A DNA stretch of 64,000 bases from an uncultured Lachnospiraceae bacterium (GCA_949840915.1 CATKXY010000006.1:53526-117525); one strand, 5' to 3'. Numbered from the stretch's first letter, positions 43,056-53,581 are shown. A program made the numbers and translations. The notes: generated by a model from the letters alone, not told the origin.

Positions 43056-45149
43056 TTACAGTAACGCATTGGCATCCAGAATCAATGCCACCTCGCCGTC
43101 GCCCAGAATAGTTGCGCCGCTGATAAACTTGCATTGCTTAATATAAGCGCCCAGAGACTTGATAACAATTTCCTGCTGACCCAGCAGTTCATCAACAACC
43201 AGTCCTGCCATCTTGTCGCCCTTCTTAACGATCACTACGATCAGTCCCTCTTCCTCATCTCTGGTGCTGTCGATATCTAGCAGCTGATTCATGCGGATCA
43301 GCGGAATGACCGTGCCCCGAAGGTTGATCACTTCCTTATTCTCCACAAGCTTGATGTCTGTGGGAAGAATATCTTCAATGGCCTGAATGGTCCCCAGAGA
43401 AATAGCATATTTCTCATCTCCGACAACCACCATCAACGCCTGGATAATAGCCAGCGTCAGAGGAAGTCTGATCGTCCAGGTACTTCCCTCTCCCAGTTTG
43501 GACTTCACCTCAACCTCGCCGGACAAGGATTCGATCTTGGACTTCACCACATCCAGTCCCACACCGCGGCCTGAGACATCCGTCACCTTCTTGGCAGTGG
43601 AAAAGCTGGGCAGGAACAGAAGATTGATAATCTCCTTCTCACTCATATTGATTGCCTGCTCCGGCGTGATGCTTCCTCTCTCAATGGCCTTATTCTTCAC
43701 GGCCTCCACGTCAATGCCGTTGCCGTCGTCACGCACCTCGATCACGACATTGTTGCCGTCCTGATATGCATCAAGGAAAATAGAACCCACCGGAGGCTTT
43801 CCTCTCTGGACGCGCAGCTCTGCATCCTCCAGGCCATGATCCGCCGAATTGCGCAGCAAATGCATCAGCGGGTCTCCGATCTCATCCACCACGGTGCGGT
43901 CCAGCTCGGTCTCCTCACCTGTCATATACAATTCCATCTTCTTGTTCAACGTCTTGGACAGGTCGCGGATCATACGGGGGAATTTATTTACAACACTCTC
44001 AATAGGCACCATCCTGACCTTCATAACCGACTCGTGAAGATTGGTGGTGACACTCTCCAGATACTCTACCTGCTCATTGAAACCGGAGTTGGTGTTCTGC
44101 TCCTGCCCGGATGCCGACACCAGCGAGTTCTTGGCGATGATCAGCTCACTCACCAGATTCATCAACACATCCAGCTTCTCAATATCCACACGCACAGTAC
44201 GGTTCACCACCGGCTTGCCTGTCGCCGGCTTTTTATCGCTCGGCTTCGCTGCCGCGGGAGCCGCCTGAGCCTTCTCCTCCATGACTGCAGGAGTCTTGGT
44301 CTGCGCGTTCTCGGCTGCAGAAGAAGCTGAAGCCGTAGGTTCGTCCATCGGCCGATAATTTTTGGTCTCCTCAACCACCAGCTCCGCGCCTATGGTACTC
44401 TCGATCTCCGATACATCCTCCGCCAATTTTATCAGCTCATCCAGCTCCGCGTCCGTCAACACTATAAGTGTGAAATCCTTATCGAACTTCTCATCCTCCA
44501 CATCCTGTGCGCTGGGACTGGATACAATGATCTCACCCTTCTCCTCCACGGCCTTGAACACCAGAAATGCTCTTGCCGCCTTCAGTATACAACTCTCCTG
44601 CACATTCACAGTCAGCCCGTAAGCCTTCTTGCCGGCCTTCTGGGCTTCCTTGATCACATGAATCTGAGAATCATCCAGCACGATATCGTTCCACTTCTTA
44701 TCGCCGCCCGCACTCTGAGCCGGTTCCCCGTTCTTTGAGGTCTGGGGGGCGGCATCCACCTTCCCGCCGGCCTTTAATATATCACCCAGCAGCTTGATCA
44801 GCGGCTCGTTGTCATTCGTTCCCTCGTCCGCCGTCGCCTGAATATTATTTGTGTATTCCTCGAGAGCGTCCAGACACTGAAAGAGCACGTCGATGAGTTC
44901 GGGCTGCACTTTGATATTGCCGTTTCTCACCTCGGAAAACACATTTTCCATATCATGAGTCAGAGTCTGCATTCTCTTATATCCCATGGTACCGGCCATA
45001 CCTTTCATCGAATGGGCGGCACGGAAAATTTCATTGATGGTGTCCATGTTCTCCGAATCTGCCTCCAGCTCCAGGATCTGCGTATTCAGATTCTGCAAAT
45101 GCTCCTTGGCCTCATCCAAGAAAATTTCAAGATATTGACTTACGTCCAT
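43056..45149 (-). CDS. cheA: Chemotaxis histidine kinase CheA
   Basis: About 697 residues in the standard P1-P5 order. The P1 phosphoacceptor His is in IFRAAHSMKGMAGTMGY (residue 46 from this start). The P2 CheY-binding part follows around 160-260, then an Ala/Pro-rich linker, P3 dimerisation (VDIEKLDVLMNLVSELIIAK), the P4 ATP site (DNGNGIDVEA and GRGVGLDVVKSKIE) and the P5 CheW-like end. I choose the ATG at 45149 because GGAGG is 5 bases upstream; the ATG at 45161 lies before it. It phosphorylates CheY and CheB, both in this operon. Confidence 0.97.
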   Translation of the reverse strand: MDVSQYLEIFLDEAKEHLQNLNTQILELEADSENMDTINEIFRAAHSMKGMAGTMGYKRMQTLTHDMENVFSEVRNGNIKVQPELIDVLFQCLDALEEYTNNIQATADEGTNDNEPLIKLLGDILKAGGKVDAAPQTSKNGEPAQSAGGDKKWNDIVLDDSQIHVIKEAQKAGKKAYGLTVNVQESCILKAARAFLVFKAVEEKGEIIVSSPSAQDVEDEKFDKDFTLIVLTDAELDELIKLAEDVSEIESTIGAELVVEETKNYRPMDEPTASASSAAENAQTKTPAVMEEKAQAAPAAAKPSDKKPATGKPVVNRTVRVDIEKLDVLMNLVSELIIAKNSLVSASGQEQNTNSGFNEQVEYLESVTTNLHESVMKVRMVPIESVVNKFPRMIRDLSKTLNKKMELYMTGEETELDRTVVDEIGDPLMHLLRNSADHGLEDAELRVQRGKPPVGSIFLDAYQDGNNVVIEVRDDGNGIDVEAVKNKAIERGSITPEQAINMSEKEIINLLFLPSFSTAKKVTDVSGRGVGLDVVKSKIESLSGEVEVKSKLGEGSTWTIRLPLTLAIIQALMVVVGDEKYAISLGTIQAIEDILPTDIKLVENKEVINLRGTVIPLIRMNQLLDIDSTRDEEEGLIVVIVKKGDKMAGLVVDELLGQQEIVIKSLGAYIKQCKFISGATILGDGEVALILDANALL

Positions 45150-45227
45150 ACTCTCCTCCATTCTGCCTCAAACGGCTCTCTCAACTCTCTATCCTGCTCT
45201 GTCTAATACAGCAATCGCCACACAGCC

Positions 45228-46319
45228 TCAGAAAAACCGGGCACCTGTACACTGAACGATCTTCTGGGCGATATCCTCCAACGGAAGCTCCGAATCAGCC
45301 AGTCCCGCTGCCACCACGCTCTTAGGCATGCCGTACACGGTGCAGGTTTCCTTGTTCTGTGCGATCACATAGGTATCCTTCGCCTTGCGCAGAAAGCGTA
45401 TTCCCGCCGCACCGTCGGCTCCCATCCCTGTCATCACCGCACAGATGATATGGTCAAATTTACTGTTGGCAAGAGATTCATACATATAATTGGCACTGGG
45501 CTTGACACCCTCTCTGGGAGGCTCATCGGTATAACGGATAACATGTCTGTTAGCGCCCGAACAGCTCACCGTCATATGCTGCCCGCCCATGGCGACATAA
45601 ACAGTCCCCTTCCGGATCTCCTCGCCATCGACGGCTTCCTTCACAGGCACACTGCTCAGCTCATTCAGGCGCTCCGCCAAAGATGCGGTAAAGCCCTTGG
45701 GCATATGCTGTACCAAAAGAACCGGTGCGTCCAGATCCTTTGGCAGATACGGTATCACCGACTGCAGAGCCCTGGGACCTCCCGTGGAGCTGGCAATAGC
45801 CACAATCTTGGAACCCGGACTGCTGTCCGAACGGACTCTGACACTTCGCTCACCGCGGGCATCCGGTGTCTGCTCCGTCTCCTTCAGGGAGTTAAAATCA
45901 GGATATGCGCCGTCCGACACCACCTCCAGTATCCGCAGGAACTCCTGTCGGAACTGTGCCTTGTCTGCTTTGGGTCCGGGCTTCTGCAAAAAGTCCAGCG
46001 CTCCCAGAGTCAACGCATCCATGGTGGTCTTCGCACCCTCGTATGTATGACTGCTCACCACCATAACTCTGGCGGCAATTTTGTTTTTGCGCAATTCCCT
46101 GAGCAGCTGCAGACCATCCATCTTCGGCATGCTCACATCCATAACCACGGCATCGTAAGACTTTTTTTGAAGGAGCTCCAACGCCTCCACACCGTTCATG
46201 GCAATATCCGCCACTTCAAATCTCTTGTCACCGTTTATTATAGCACAAAACAGGCTTCTCATAAGTGCAGAGTCATCTACGACGAGAACTTTTTTTGTGA
46301 CGCTTGTTCGATTCATCAT
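45228..46319 (-). CDS. cheB: Chemotaxis response regulator and methylesterase CheB
   Basis: 363 residues. The N-terminal receiver has the phosphorylated Asp61 in YDAVVMDVSMPKMDG. The C-terminal methylesterase shows the Ser site IASSTGGPRALQ, the His site LVQHMPKGFTASLAERL and the Asp site MTGMGADGA. It removes methyl groups (and deamidates) on receptors for adaptation. The partner methyltransferase cheR is not in the window. AGAGG precedes the tandem ATGATG. Confidence 0.97.
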   Translation of the reverse strand: MMNRTSVTKKVLVVDDSALMRSLFCAIINGDKRFEVADIAMNGVEALELLQKKSYDAVVMDVSMPKMDGLQLLRELRKNKIAARVMVVSSHTYEGAKTTMDALTLGALDFLQKPGPKADKAQFRQEFLRILEVVSDGAYPDFNSLKETEQTPDARGERSVRVRSDSSPGSKIVAIASSTGGPRALQSVIPYLPKDLDAPVLLVQHMPKGFTASLAERLNELSSVPVKEAVDGEEIRKGTVYVAMGGQHMTVSCSGANRHVIRYTDEPPREGVKPSANYMYESLANSKFDHIICAVMTGMGADGAAGIRFLRKAKDTYVIAQNKETCTVYGMPKSVVAAGLADSELPLEDIAQKIVQCTGARFF

Positions 46320-46350
46320 ATCATCCTCTTTTAATCAAGCTTTATACCTA

Positions 46351-47073
46351 TTATACTCTGTCCTTCTTGCGGTTTCGGCGTTCTTCCTCGAAAATGAACC
46401 GTATGATTTCCTCCCGTGTCTCCACATCCATGTTATAATACTGTACCCGGTGCTCATATACCCCGGGACGGTTCTCCAGTTCACCCACCGCCAGCACTTT
46501 TCCGATTATCTCGTATTTCTTGCTTTCTTTCCCCTTCAAAAGATGATAACTGCAATAGATCAGACTTCCCGTCTCATATTTCTGTGCGGACATAAAACGC
46601 AGACCGCCGCCGCTGATATCCACGATGACACTGCGCCGCAGAGGCAGCCCCGGCTGCAGCAGCGAAGGTGACTTGCTCTCCACCGCCTGCAGTTCCTCCT
46701 CCTCCAGACTTCTGGCGCACATCTCCAGCGCACAGCTGAAACGATAGTATTCCCGGCGCTGATACTTTCTAAGATTGCTGGTGAGTTCCACCCGCAGTAT
46801 GTAGATATTATTACTCTTGTATCGGTCCGCAATGCGTGCAAAACACTGATACAATCCTGACTCTCCATAAAACACCAGATCATATTCGCTGTCCACCGGA
46901 AGCAGGATCAGCTTCGTCTGTTCCTGCGGCATGGTGATCTCCATAGTGTCCTCGGACAAAACCTCATGCACTGCACTGTAATAAACTCTTTGACTCCCGT
47001 CCTCCGTAATTCTGCTGCGGTCAACTTCCCGCAGCTCGATTTTGTCCCCCAAAGAAATAAATCTTGATAGCAT
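46351..47073 (-). CDS. YcgR-like flagellar brake protein (PilZ domain)
   Basis: 240 residues. An N-terminal YcgR-type domain is followed by a PilZ domain with the c-di-GMP motif RKYQRREYYRF (about residues 102-112) and DISGGGLRF (about 150-158). Such proteins bind c-di-GMP and slow or stop the motor by contacting MotA or the switch. In the Bacillus operon the homologous slot is near flhG, and the protein is called YpfA/DgrA when encoded elsewhere. It follows flhG by 16 bases and precedes cheB. Confidence 0.92.
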   Translation of the reverse strand: MLSRFISLGDKIELREVDRSRITEDGSQRVYYSAVHEVLSEDTMEITMPQEQTKLILLPVDSEYDLVFYGESGLYQCFARIADRYKSNNIYILRVELTSNLRKYQRREYYRFSCALEMCARSLEEEELQAVESKSPSLLQPGLPLRRSVIVDISGGGLRFMSAQKYETGSLIYCSYHLLKGKESKKYEIIGKVLAVGELENRPGVYEHRVQYYNMDVETREEIIRFIFEEERRNRKKDRV

Positions 47074-47089
47074 GCTCTGTCTCCCCCGT

Positions 47090-47959
47090 TCAATTTCTTG
47101 ATATTATGTGTGAAAAAAACGCAGCCATACCCCTCTTGGGCTGACGCTGTTCTTCTTCCTTATCCAACAGCCTTCGGGCAATGCGCTCATAAGCCTGCGC
47201 GGACCTCGCCGCCGGATTCTGCAGGGATATGGGTGTCTGCTGCATAACGGCCTGTGCCAACAGAGCATCCTGCGGAATACTGCCCAGATAGGTCATGGGA
47301 ATCTTTAAATATCTGGTCACTACTGTATTCAGCTTATTGAACAAAATATGTCCTTCCGCTTCCTTTCCCACACGATTAGCCAGCATTTTCACCTTTGTGT
47401 CCGACTCCTGAAAACGGGGATGCCGGTATAATGCCTTTAATAGGGAATAAGAATCCGTGATGGAGGTCGGTTCCGGCGTAGTCACTAAAAGAATTTCTCC
47501 GCTGGCTACCAAAAACTCCAGAACCGCGTCTGAAATTCCCGCACCGGTGTCCACAACGATGATATCGGCAATCGCATCCAGCTCCGTCAGATTCTGTATA
47601 ATATAATCCAGGTAATCCCTGCTGAGATTGGACATGCCTGCGATCCCTGATCCGCCGGAGATAAATCCCACCTCCAAAGGCCCCCAGGTTATGATATCAC
47701 GAATATTTTTCCCCTGATAGATCAGATCATAGAGATTGTGCTTCGGGACGGCCCCGAACATGATCTCTATATTGGCAAGCCCGAAATCGGCATCCAGAAT
47801 GATCACACGCTTCCCCATCTTACGAAACCAGATGGCCAGATTGATGGCAGTATTCGACTTACCCACACCGCCCTTGCCGCTGGTGACGGTTATCACTCTG
47901 GCTAACGGCCGGGACTGTCGGTTTGCCTTTATGATTCGTAATTGTTCTGCCTGATCCAT
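47090..47959 (-). CDS. flhG: Flagellar number regulator FlhG (MinD/ParA-type ATPase)
   Basis: 289 residues. The deviant Walker A is TSGKGGVGKSNTAINLAI with the signature lysine, followed by VIILDADFGLANIEIMFG and IIVVDTGAGISDAVLEFL. The N-terminus (DQAEQLRIIKANRQ) carries the conserved short motif that stimulates FlhF GTPase. It controls flagellar number and placement with FlhF, whose gene is immediately upstream. Confidence 0.96.
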   Translation of the reverse strand: MDQAEQLRIIKANRQSRPLARVITVTSGKGGVGKSNTAINLAIWFRKMGKRVIILDADFGLANIEIMFGAVPKHNLYDLIYQGKNIRDIITWGPLEVGFISGGSGIAGMSNLSRDYLDYIIQNLTELDAIADIIVVDTGAGISDAVLEFLVASGEILLVTTPEPTSITDSYSLLKALYRHPRFQESDTKVKMLANRVGKEAEGHILFNKLNTVVTRYLKIPMTYLGSIPQDALLAQAVMQQTPISLQNPAARSAQAYERIARRLLDKEEEQRQPKRGMAAFFSHIISRN

Positions 47960-47992
47960 ATAAACGTCCTCCTTAACCGGACCCCATACTCA

Positions 47993-49243
47993 TCAAGCCT
48001 TACCGCCCAAAAGCTGTTTAACAGTTTTTTGCGGGTTGAACTTCTCGATGTCGTTTGGTACGTTTTGTCCATAAGTAATGTACGCGATCGGCGTATCCGC
48101 GTGAAGCTTTAAATTCAAGAGATTTCCCAGAGTCGTCGTCTCGTCCAGCTTGGTAAAAATCAGCTGATAATCCGAAATCTCTTTGTAATTGTCTGCAATC
48201 TTCAGCAGATCCTTGTATTTTGTAGTAGCGCTGAGTACCAGAAAGACCTGCGTCTGCACTTTATCCCCCAAAACCTCCAGATAACTCTTCATCTGCTCAA
48301 GCTGTTCCTCGTTCTGATGGGAGTGTCCCGCGGTATCTACAAAAATGTAATCGTAATCTTTGAATGCTTCCGCAGCCGTCTGAAACTCCTCCAGACTGTA
48401 TATTACCCGAAAGGGCACTTCCAGGATCTGGGCATAGGTACGAAGCTGCTCAGCCGCCGCGATCCGGTAAGTATCCGCCGTGAGAAGGACTGTTCTCTTC
48501 TTTTCCTCCACCGCGAAAATACTGGCTAGCTTTGCTATGGTAGTAGTCTTGCCCACGCCGGTAGGTCCGATGAAAAACACCACTCTGGGTCCCTTATCCG
48601 CGGGCTGAATCCCCTCGGATTTGCCAAACTTTAAGATGATCTTCTGGTAGATATTGGCGAGTATATAATCGAAAGGGGTGTTGGGCTTCCGGTTTTTGTC
48701 CACATCCTCCAATATCTGATTGGCATACTTCTCTGCCACCTCGTTCTCTATCATGGTATTATACAAAAGACGGATAAACTTCTCCTGTTCGTCATCCTTC
48801 TCCTGCTCCGGGCTTTTATCTGCTCCGGGCTTGTCGCCTTCCTCCCCGTTCTCCCTCTCCTCAAAGGTACGGTCGCCTTTATCTGTGCTCTCGCTCTGTT
48901 TGAGCTGGCTTTCCAACAGAGTCTGGAGACTGTCCAGCTTTTTCTCAATGCTGCTCTGACTCGACACCGAGTCCTTATCAGGGCTTTCCTGCGCACCGGA
49001 TACAGCGCCGGATACAGCCTTTGGCTCTGCCTGATGCTCCGGCTCTCTGCGCACGGGTCTGGCCGGCTCTCTCTCATCCTCCAGAGCCACCGTCACCTCC
49101 ACCTGCTTAGACTTGAAAGCGGCCAGAAGTCCTTTGGGCTTCACCTGTCGTACGTTCATAATGACAATGCCTTCCCCAAGCTCCTTTTTCGCGGCCTCCA
49201 CAGCCTCTTCTTCTGTTTTGCCAACAAACTTTTTGATAATCAT
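47993..49243 (-). CDS. flhF: Flagellar SRP-like GTPase FlhF
   Basis: 416 residues. A basic N-terminal domain and a charged, disordered linker (about residues 65-165) precede the SRP-type NG domain: GPTGVGKTTTIAKLASIFA, LLTADTYRIAAAEQLRTYA, YIFVDTAGHSHQN and IFTKLDETTTLGNLLNL. It recruits early flagellar parts to the membrane. Its ATG shares a base with the TAA of flhA (TAATG), indicating coupling. Confidence 0.97.
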   Translation of the reverse strand: MIIKKFVGKTEEEAVEAAKKELGEGIVIMNVRQVKPKGLLAAFKSKQVEVTVALEDEREPARPVRREPEHQAEPKAVSGAVSGAQESPDKDSVSSQSSIEKKLDSLQTLLESQLKQSESTDKGDRTFEERENGEEGDKPGADKSPEQEKDDEQEKFIRLLYNTMIENEVAEKYANQILEDVDKNRKPNTPFDYILANIYQKIILKFGKSEGIQPADKGPRVVFFIGPTGVGKTTTIAKLASIFAVEEKKRTVLLTADTYRIAAAEQLRTYAQILEVPFRVIYSLEEFQTAAEAFKDYDYIFVDTAGHSHQNEEQLEQMKSYLEVLGDKVQTQVFLVLSATTKYKDLLKIADNYKEISDYQLIFTKLDETTTLGNLLNLKLHADTPIAYITYGQNVPNDIEKFNPQKTVKQLLGGKA

Positions 49244-51288
49244 TATGCTGTCACCATCCCAACTGACTGTAATTCAACATTCGATTCCACCTCATTGTAG
49301 GACACTACCACCAGATCCCTGTAATAATCCTCCGTCAAACGCTTGAAATAAATACGTACGATAGGGGATGTGATTATAATGGGAGCCTTGCCCATATTCT
49401 CAAGCTTCTTGATCTCTGCCCCTACCGAGTCGATAATAGCCCGCGCTCTGGCGGGATCTATATTCAGGAAGGCTCCTGTCTCCGTCTGCTTCACACTGCC
49501 CATGATCTCCTGCTCCACTTTGGGATCCAGAGTCACCACGCTGGTCGCCTCATGGGAGAGAAAGAATTTGGTGGAAATAGCGCGTTTTAAGCTCTGGCGC
49601 ACATACTCCGTGAGAATATCCGTGTCCCTTGTAGTGGGGGCATAATCTGCCAGCGTCTCCATGACCGTGAGCAGATCCCGAATAGAGATACTCTCTCTCA
49701 GGAGATTCTGAAGAACCTTCTGCACCTCGCCGAGTCCCAGAAGCTTGGGTACCAGCTCCTCCACCAGAGAGGGATTGGTCTCCTTCAGGTTGTTGACCAG
49801 ATTCTGCACATCCTGACGCGTCAAAAGCTCTGCGATATACTGGCGGATAATCTCCGTGAGATGCGTGGCAATGATGGAGGGCGGGTCTACAACCGTATAG
49901 CCCAGACTCTCCGCACGCTCTCTCTGCCCCTCCGTGATCCAGGTAGCCGGCAGATGGAAAGAGGGCTCGAACGTGGGAATACCGGTGATTTCCTCCTCCA
50001 CATAACCCGGATTCATTGCCATATAATGATCAAAGAGGATCTCACCCTCACTGACTTGTATGCCCTTAATCTTGATTATATACTGATTGGGATTTAACTG
50101 AATATTGTCACGCAGACGGATAATAGGCACTACAGTACCCAGCTCCAGAGCAATCTGTCTGCGAATCATGACTACGCGGTCCAAAAGATCGCCGCCCTGA
50201 TTGACATCTGCCAGAGGAATGATACCGTAGCCGAATTCCAGCTCGATGGGATCCACCTGCAAAAGACTGTTCACATTCTCCGGCTGACGGATCTCCTCCG
50301 CCGCGGCTTCCTCGCTGTCCACCTCCTGCTCGATCTGTGCGATCTCCAGCGAACCGGCTATCATTCTGCCTCCCACCACAAAGAGCATACCCATGCCCAC
50401 AAAAAGAATGGTATTCAGATCTGTGGCGATGCCAAGAAACGCAAGCGTCGCACCCACCAGGTAAAGTACCTTGGGCACACCAAAAAGCTGTTTCAGGATA
50501 GCAGGACCGAAATCCGCCTCCTTGCCTCCCTTGGTCACCAGAATACCGGTTGACAATGAGATCAGCAGGGACGGAATCTGGCTCACCAGGCCGTCACCGA
50601 TGGTCAGAATACCATATGTATCCAGAGCGGAACCGATATCCATACCGCCGCGCAGCATACCCATGGCGATACCGCCGATCAGATTGATGGCGGTCAGCAG
50701 AAGTCCTGCCACGGCATCTCCTTTTACATACTTCACGGCACCGTCCATGGAACCGAAGAAGCTGGACTCCAGCTGAATCTTCTCACGTCTGATCTTGGCC
50801 TCTCTGTCGTCGATGGCACCGGTGTTTAAGTCCGCATCAATAGCCATCTGCTTACCGGGCATAGCGTCCAGGGTAAATCTCGCCGTCACCTCAGCCACAC
50901 GCTCGGAACCCTTGTTGATCACCAGAAACTGAACCAAAATCAGAATGATAAACACGATGGTACCCACGATCAGGTCTCCGCCGCCCACAAATGCACCGAA
51001 TGTCTTTACCACATTTCCGGAATCTCCGGTGGTAAGAATCAATCTGGTGGACGAGACGTTCATGGCAATCCTGAAGATGGTCGTAAAGAGCAGAATCGTC
51101 GGGAAATACGACAGATCCAGAACTTCCTTGGAAAACATACACACAAACAAAATCGTAAAGCCCACGGCAATGTTAAATGCCATAAAGATATCAAGCATAA
51201 ACGCAGGAAGCGGTACGATAAACATGATAAAAGCAACCAGCATATATATGGCTACGATAGCATCTGTTTTCTGTAATCTGACACTCAA
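49243..51288 (-). CDS. flhA: Flagellar export gate protein FlhA
   Basis: 681 residues, with about eight helices in the N-terminal half (YMLVAFIMFIVPLPAFMLD onward), the FHIPEP-region sequence ARFTLDAMPGKQMAIDADLN, and a large cytoplasmic domain from about residue 330. It forms the nonameric export gate ring. The likely start is TTG at 51288, with AGGAG about 9 bases upstream; no ATG gives the conserved N-terminus. The 88-base gap to flhB has no further gene. Confidence 0.96.
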   Translation of the reverse strand: MSVRLQKTDAIVAIYMLVAFIMFIVPLPAFMLDIFMAFNIAVGFTILFVCMFSKEVLDLSYFPTILLFTTIFRIAMNVSSTRLILTTGDSGNVVKTFGAFVGGGDLIVGTIVFIILILVQFLVINKGSERVAEVTARFTLDAMPGKQMAIDADLNTGAIDDREAKIRREKIQLESSFFGSMDGAVKYVKGDAVAGLLLTAINLIGGIAMGMLRGGMDIGSALDTYGILTIGDGLVSQIPSLLISLSTGILVTKGGKEADFGPAILKQLFGVPKVLYLVGATLAFLGIATDLNTILFVGMGMLFVVGGRMIAGSLEIAQIEQEVDSEEAAAEEIRQPENVNSLLQVDPIELEFGYGIIPLADVNQGGDLLDRVVMIRRQIALELGTVVPIIRLRDNIQLNPNQYIIKIKGIQVSEGEILFDHYMAMNPGYVEEEITGIPTFEPSFHLPATWITEGQRERAESLGYTVVDPPSIIATHLTEIIRQYIAELLTRQDVQNLVNNLKETNPSLVEELVPKLLGLGEVQKVLQNLLRESISIRDLLTVMETLADYAPTTRDTDILTEYVRQSLKRAISTKFFLSHEATSVVTLDPKVEQEIMGSVKQTETGAFLNIDPARARAIIDSVGAEIKKLENMGKAPIIITSPIVRIYFKRLTEDYYRDLVVVSYNEVESNVELQSVGMVTA

Positions 51289-51376
51289 AATACGTTACTC
51301 CTCTCCTGTTGAACATTCCCGGATCCGTCACACGGAAAGAATCGCTTCCGCAATCCTTCGATATGAAACATAGATT

Positions 51377-52489
51377 TTACACTTTGCCCTGCAGATGGTA
51401 CACGAAGGCAAGCACCTCCGCCACCGCCTGATAGAGCTCCGGCGGCACCGCCTGACCCACGTCCACATTTGCGTACAGCATTCGGGCCAACGGCTTATTC
51501 TCAACAATCTCCACATTGTTTTCTCTGGCGATCTCCTTGATCTTGGCCGCCAGATAATCCTCTCCCTTGGCCAGCACCAGAGGAGCGTCCGCCACATCCG
51601 GATCATATTTTATGGCCACGGCATAATGCGTAGGATTCGTGATGACTACATCCGCTCTGGGCAGATCCTGCATCATACGGCGCTGGGACGCCTCGCGCAT
51701 ACGCTGCCTGATCTTTCCCTTGATCTGAGGATCACCCTCGGACTGTTTATACTCGTCCTTGATCTCTTGCTTGGTCATACGCATATCGCGGGAGAACTTC
51801 ACCCTCTGATAAATGAAATCCGCCGCGGCAATAAGCATGTAAAGAGCCGACACCCGGATTCCCAGATCCGTAACCGTGGCGACGATAAACTGCAGCGCCT
51901 GCAAGAGGGGCATATCATAGAGCAAAAACAAAAGCTTCCATTTGTCATTCAAATAATTATAGCATATATAAACAATTAATCCAATCTTTGCGATAGATTT
52001 TACAAGTTCTACCAGAGAATTAACTGATATGACCTTCTTGATGCCCGATAAGGGACTCATTTTGCTCAATTTTGGCTTCATTGGCTTGGAGGTGGGCTTC
52101 CATCCCACCTGCGCCACATCGCAGATAAAGGCGACCAGAAATCCGATGATCAGAATCGGCCCGATGATAATAACAATCTCAATCAACATTTCCCGAAACA
52201 CAAGTTTTGTATCGTCCTGCGGCATAAAGCCGTGCCAGAAAAGCACAGTCTCGCTGATCCGCTCATAGATCAGGGAAAACACAGACAAAAGCTGTGTGCT
52301 CATAATTCCAACCCAGAAACGCAAAATCAAAAACAGCGCCAGAAGTCCCACACCGTTTGCAATCTCCCGGCTCTTGGCTACCTGGCCTTCCTTTCGGGCA
52401 TCGCTTAACTTTTTCTCGGTGGCAGGCTCTGTCTTCTCACCGCCCGGTCCATCCTTTGCAAAAAATTGCAGATTATATTCCAGTAACAT
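51377..52489 (-). CDS. flhB: Flagellar export switch protein FlhB
   Basis: 370 residues with four membrane helices and a cytoplasmic domain holding the self-cleavage motif NPTH (residues 285-288, in VVITNPTHYAVAIKYD). It switches export from hook to filament substrates together with FliK. The N-terminus is EYNLQFFAKDGPGGEKTEPAT. It follows fliR by 10 bases. Confidence 0.97.
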   Translation of the reverse strand: MLLEYNLQFFAKDGPGGEKTEPATEKKLSDARKEGQVAKSREIANGVGLLALFLILRFWVGIMSTQLLSVFSLIYERISETVLFWHGFMPQDDTKLVFREMLIEIVIIIGPILIIGFLVAFICDVAQVGWKPTSKPMKPKLSKMSPLSGIKKVISVNSLVELVKSIAKIGLIVYICYNYLNDKWKLLFLLYDMPLLQALQFIVATVTDLGIRVSALYMLIAAADFIYQRVKFSRDMRMTKQEIKDEYKQSEGDPQIKGKIRQRMREASQRRMMQDLPRADVVITNPTHYAVAIKYDPDVADAPLVLAKGEDYLAAKIKEIARENNVEIVENKPLARMLYANVDVGQAVPPELYQAVAEVLAFVYHLQGKV

Positions 52490-52499
52490 AGCTCATCTC

Positions 52500-53285
52500 C
52501 TAGGGCCGTATGGCCTCCACAAAGGACACCACCACTGTCTGCATCTCCTGAAAAATAAAATCTGCGGCTCCGGCCATCAGCTCCGCCGTGATAAACAATA
52601 CGCAAAGCCCTGTCAGAATCTTAAGCTGAATACCCACTGCAAACATGTTCATCTGCGGAGACACCTTTGCCAATATGCCGAGGATGGCATTGAGCAAGAG
52701 AATGACACAAAAAATGGGAAGCACAATCCGGAAACCAATGATGACATAGTCGCTCATAAACTGAATGATAGCACTCAGCATGGCCTCCCGCCGGAATACA
52801 ATACCGCCCACAGGAATCAGCACGAAGCTGTCAGCCAAAGCTCCCAGAAGATATCGGTACATGCCCGTGGCAATAAGCATCATGGAAAATGCATACTGAT
52901 ACAAGATGCCTGTTATGCTGGTCTGATTCCTGCTGTTGGGATCCATCAGCGTCACCATGGAGAGTCCTGTCTCCATATCCGCCACGGAACCGGCAAAATT
53001 CAGGATAGACATACAAATATTTGCACCAAATCCGATCAACAGTCCTGCTATAGACTCCTTCATCACAAGGATGGCATACTCCATCACCGTCTCGAAGATA
53101 ACAGCCTCCGCAGGCGTCAGCACCTGATAAAGAAGAACCGACACGAAGACACTCAGTGCCACCCGCACGCGGGCAGGCGTATTGTTCATGCTGAAAAACG
53201 GTGCGATAAACACAAAGCTGGATACCCTCACCAGAATCAGCAGAAAATATTCTAAATCATACATTGAAAAGGATAAATCTATCAT
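52500..53285 (-). CDS. fliR: Flagellar export gate protein FliR
   Basis: 261 residues with about six helices (YFLLILVRVSSFVFIAPFFS, IAGLLIGFGANICMSILNF). It is part of the FliPQR export channel. AAGGAA precedes the ATG. Order fliP-fliQ-fliR-flhB-flhA is canonical. Confidence 0.96.
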   Translation of the reverse strand: MIDLSFSMYDLEYFLLILVRVSSFVFIAPFFSMNNTPARVRVALSVFVSVLLYQVLTPAEAVIFETVMEYAILVMKESIAGLLIGFGANICMSILNFAGSVADMETGLSMVTLMDPNSRNQTSITGILYQYAFSMMLIATGMYRYLLGALADSFVLIPVGGIVFRREAMLSAIIQFMSDYVIIGFRIVLPIFCVILLLNAILGILAKVSPQMNMFAVGIQLKILTGLCVLFITAELMAGAADFIFQEMQTVVVSFVEAIRP

Positions 53286-53308
53286 GGATTCTGTTCCTTC
53301 TCAGCTTC

Positions 53309-53581
53309 CTAACGGTGGATGTAGAGACTGAAATCTCCCCAAAGCTGTGTTGTAAACTCCACCATCTTGGTCATCATCCAGCCGCCCAAAAGTGACAGCG
53401 CCAAAAAGACTGAGATAATCTTTGGCACAAAGGTAAGGGTCTGCTCCTGAATGGAAGTCATAGTCTGAAAAATGCTGACCAGAAGTCCCACTGCCAGAGA
53501 TACCAGCAAAACAGGCAACGCCACCTGAATCACCAGAAACAGAGCGTTGCTGGTCATATCGGTAACCGCATCTATGGTCAT
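53309..53581 (-). CDS. fliQ: Flagellar export gate protein FliQ
   Basis: 90 residues with two helices (ALFLVIQVALPVLLVSLAVG and IISVFLALSLLGGWM) and the family core GLLVSIFQTMTSIQEQTLTF. It is a component of the FliPQR channel. Confidence 0.96.
   Translation of the reverse strand: MTIDAVTDMTSNALFLVIQVALPVLLVSLAVGLLVSIFQTMTSIQEQTLTFVPKIISVFLALSLLGGWMMTKMVEFTTQLWGDFSLYIHR

Noticed and set aside
44351..44358. GCCGATAA, resembling a sigma-28 -10 box
   Set aside because: It lies inside cheA on the plus strand without a TAAA box at the proper spacing and with no gene downstream.
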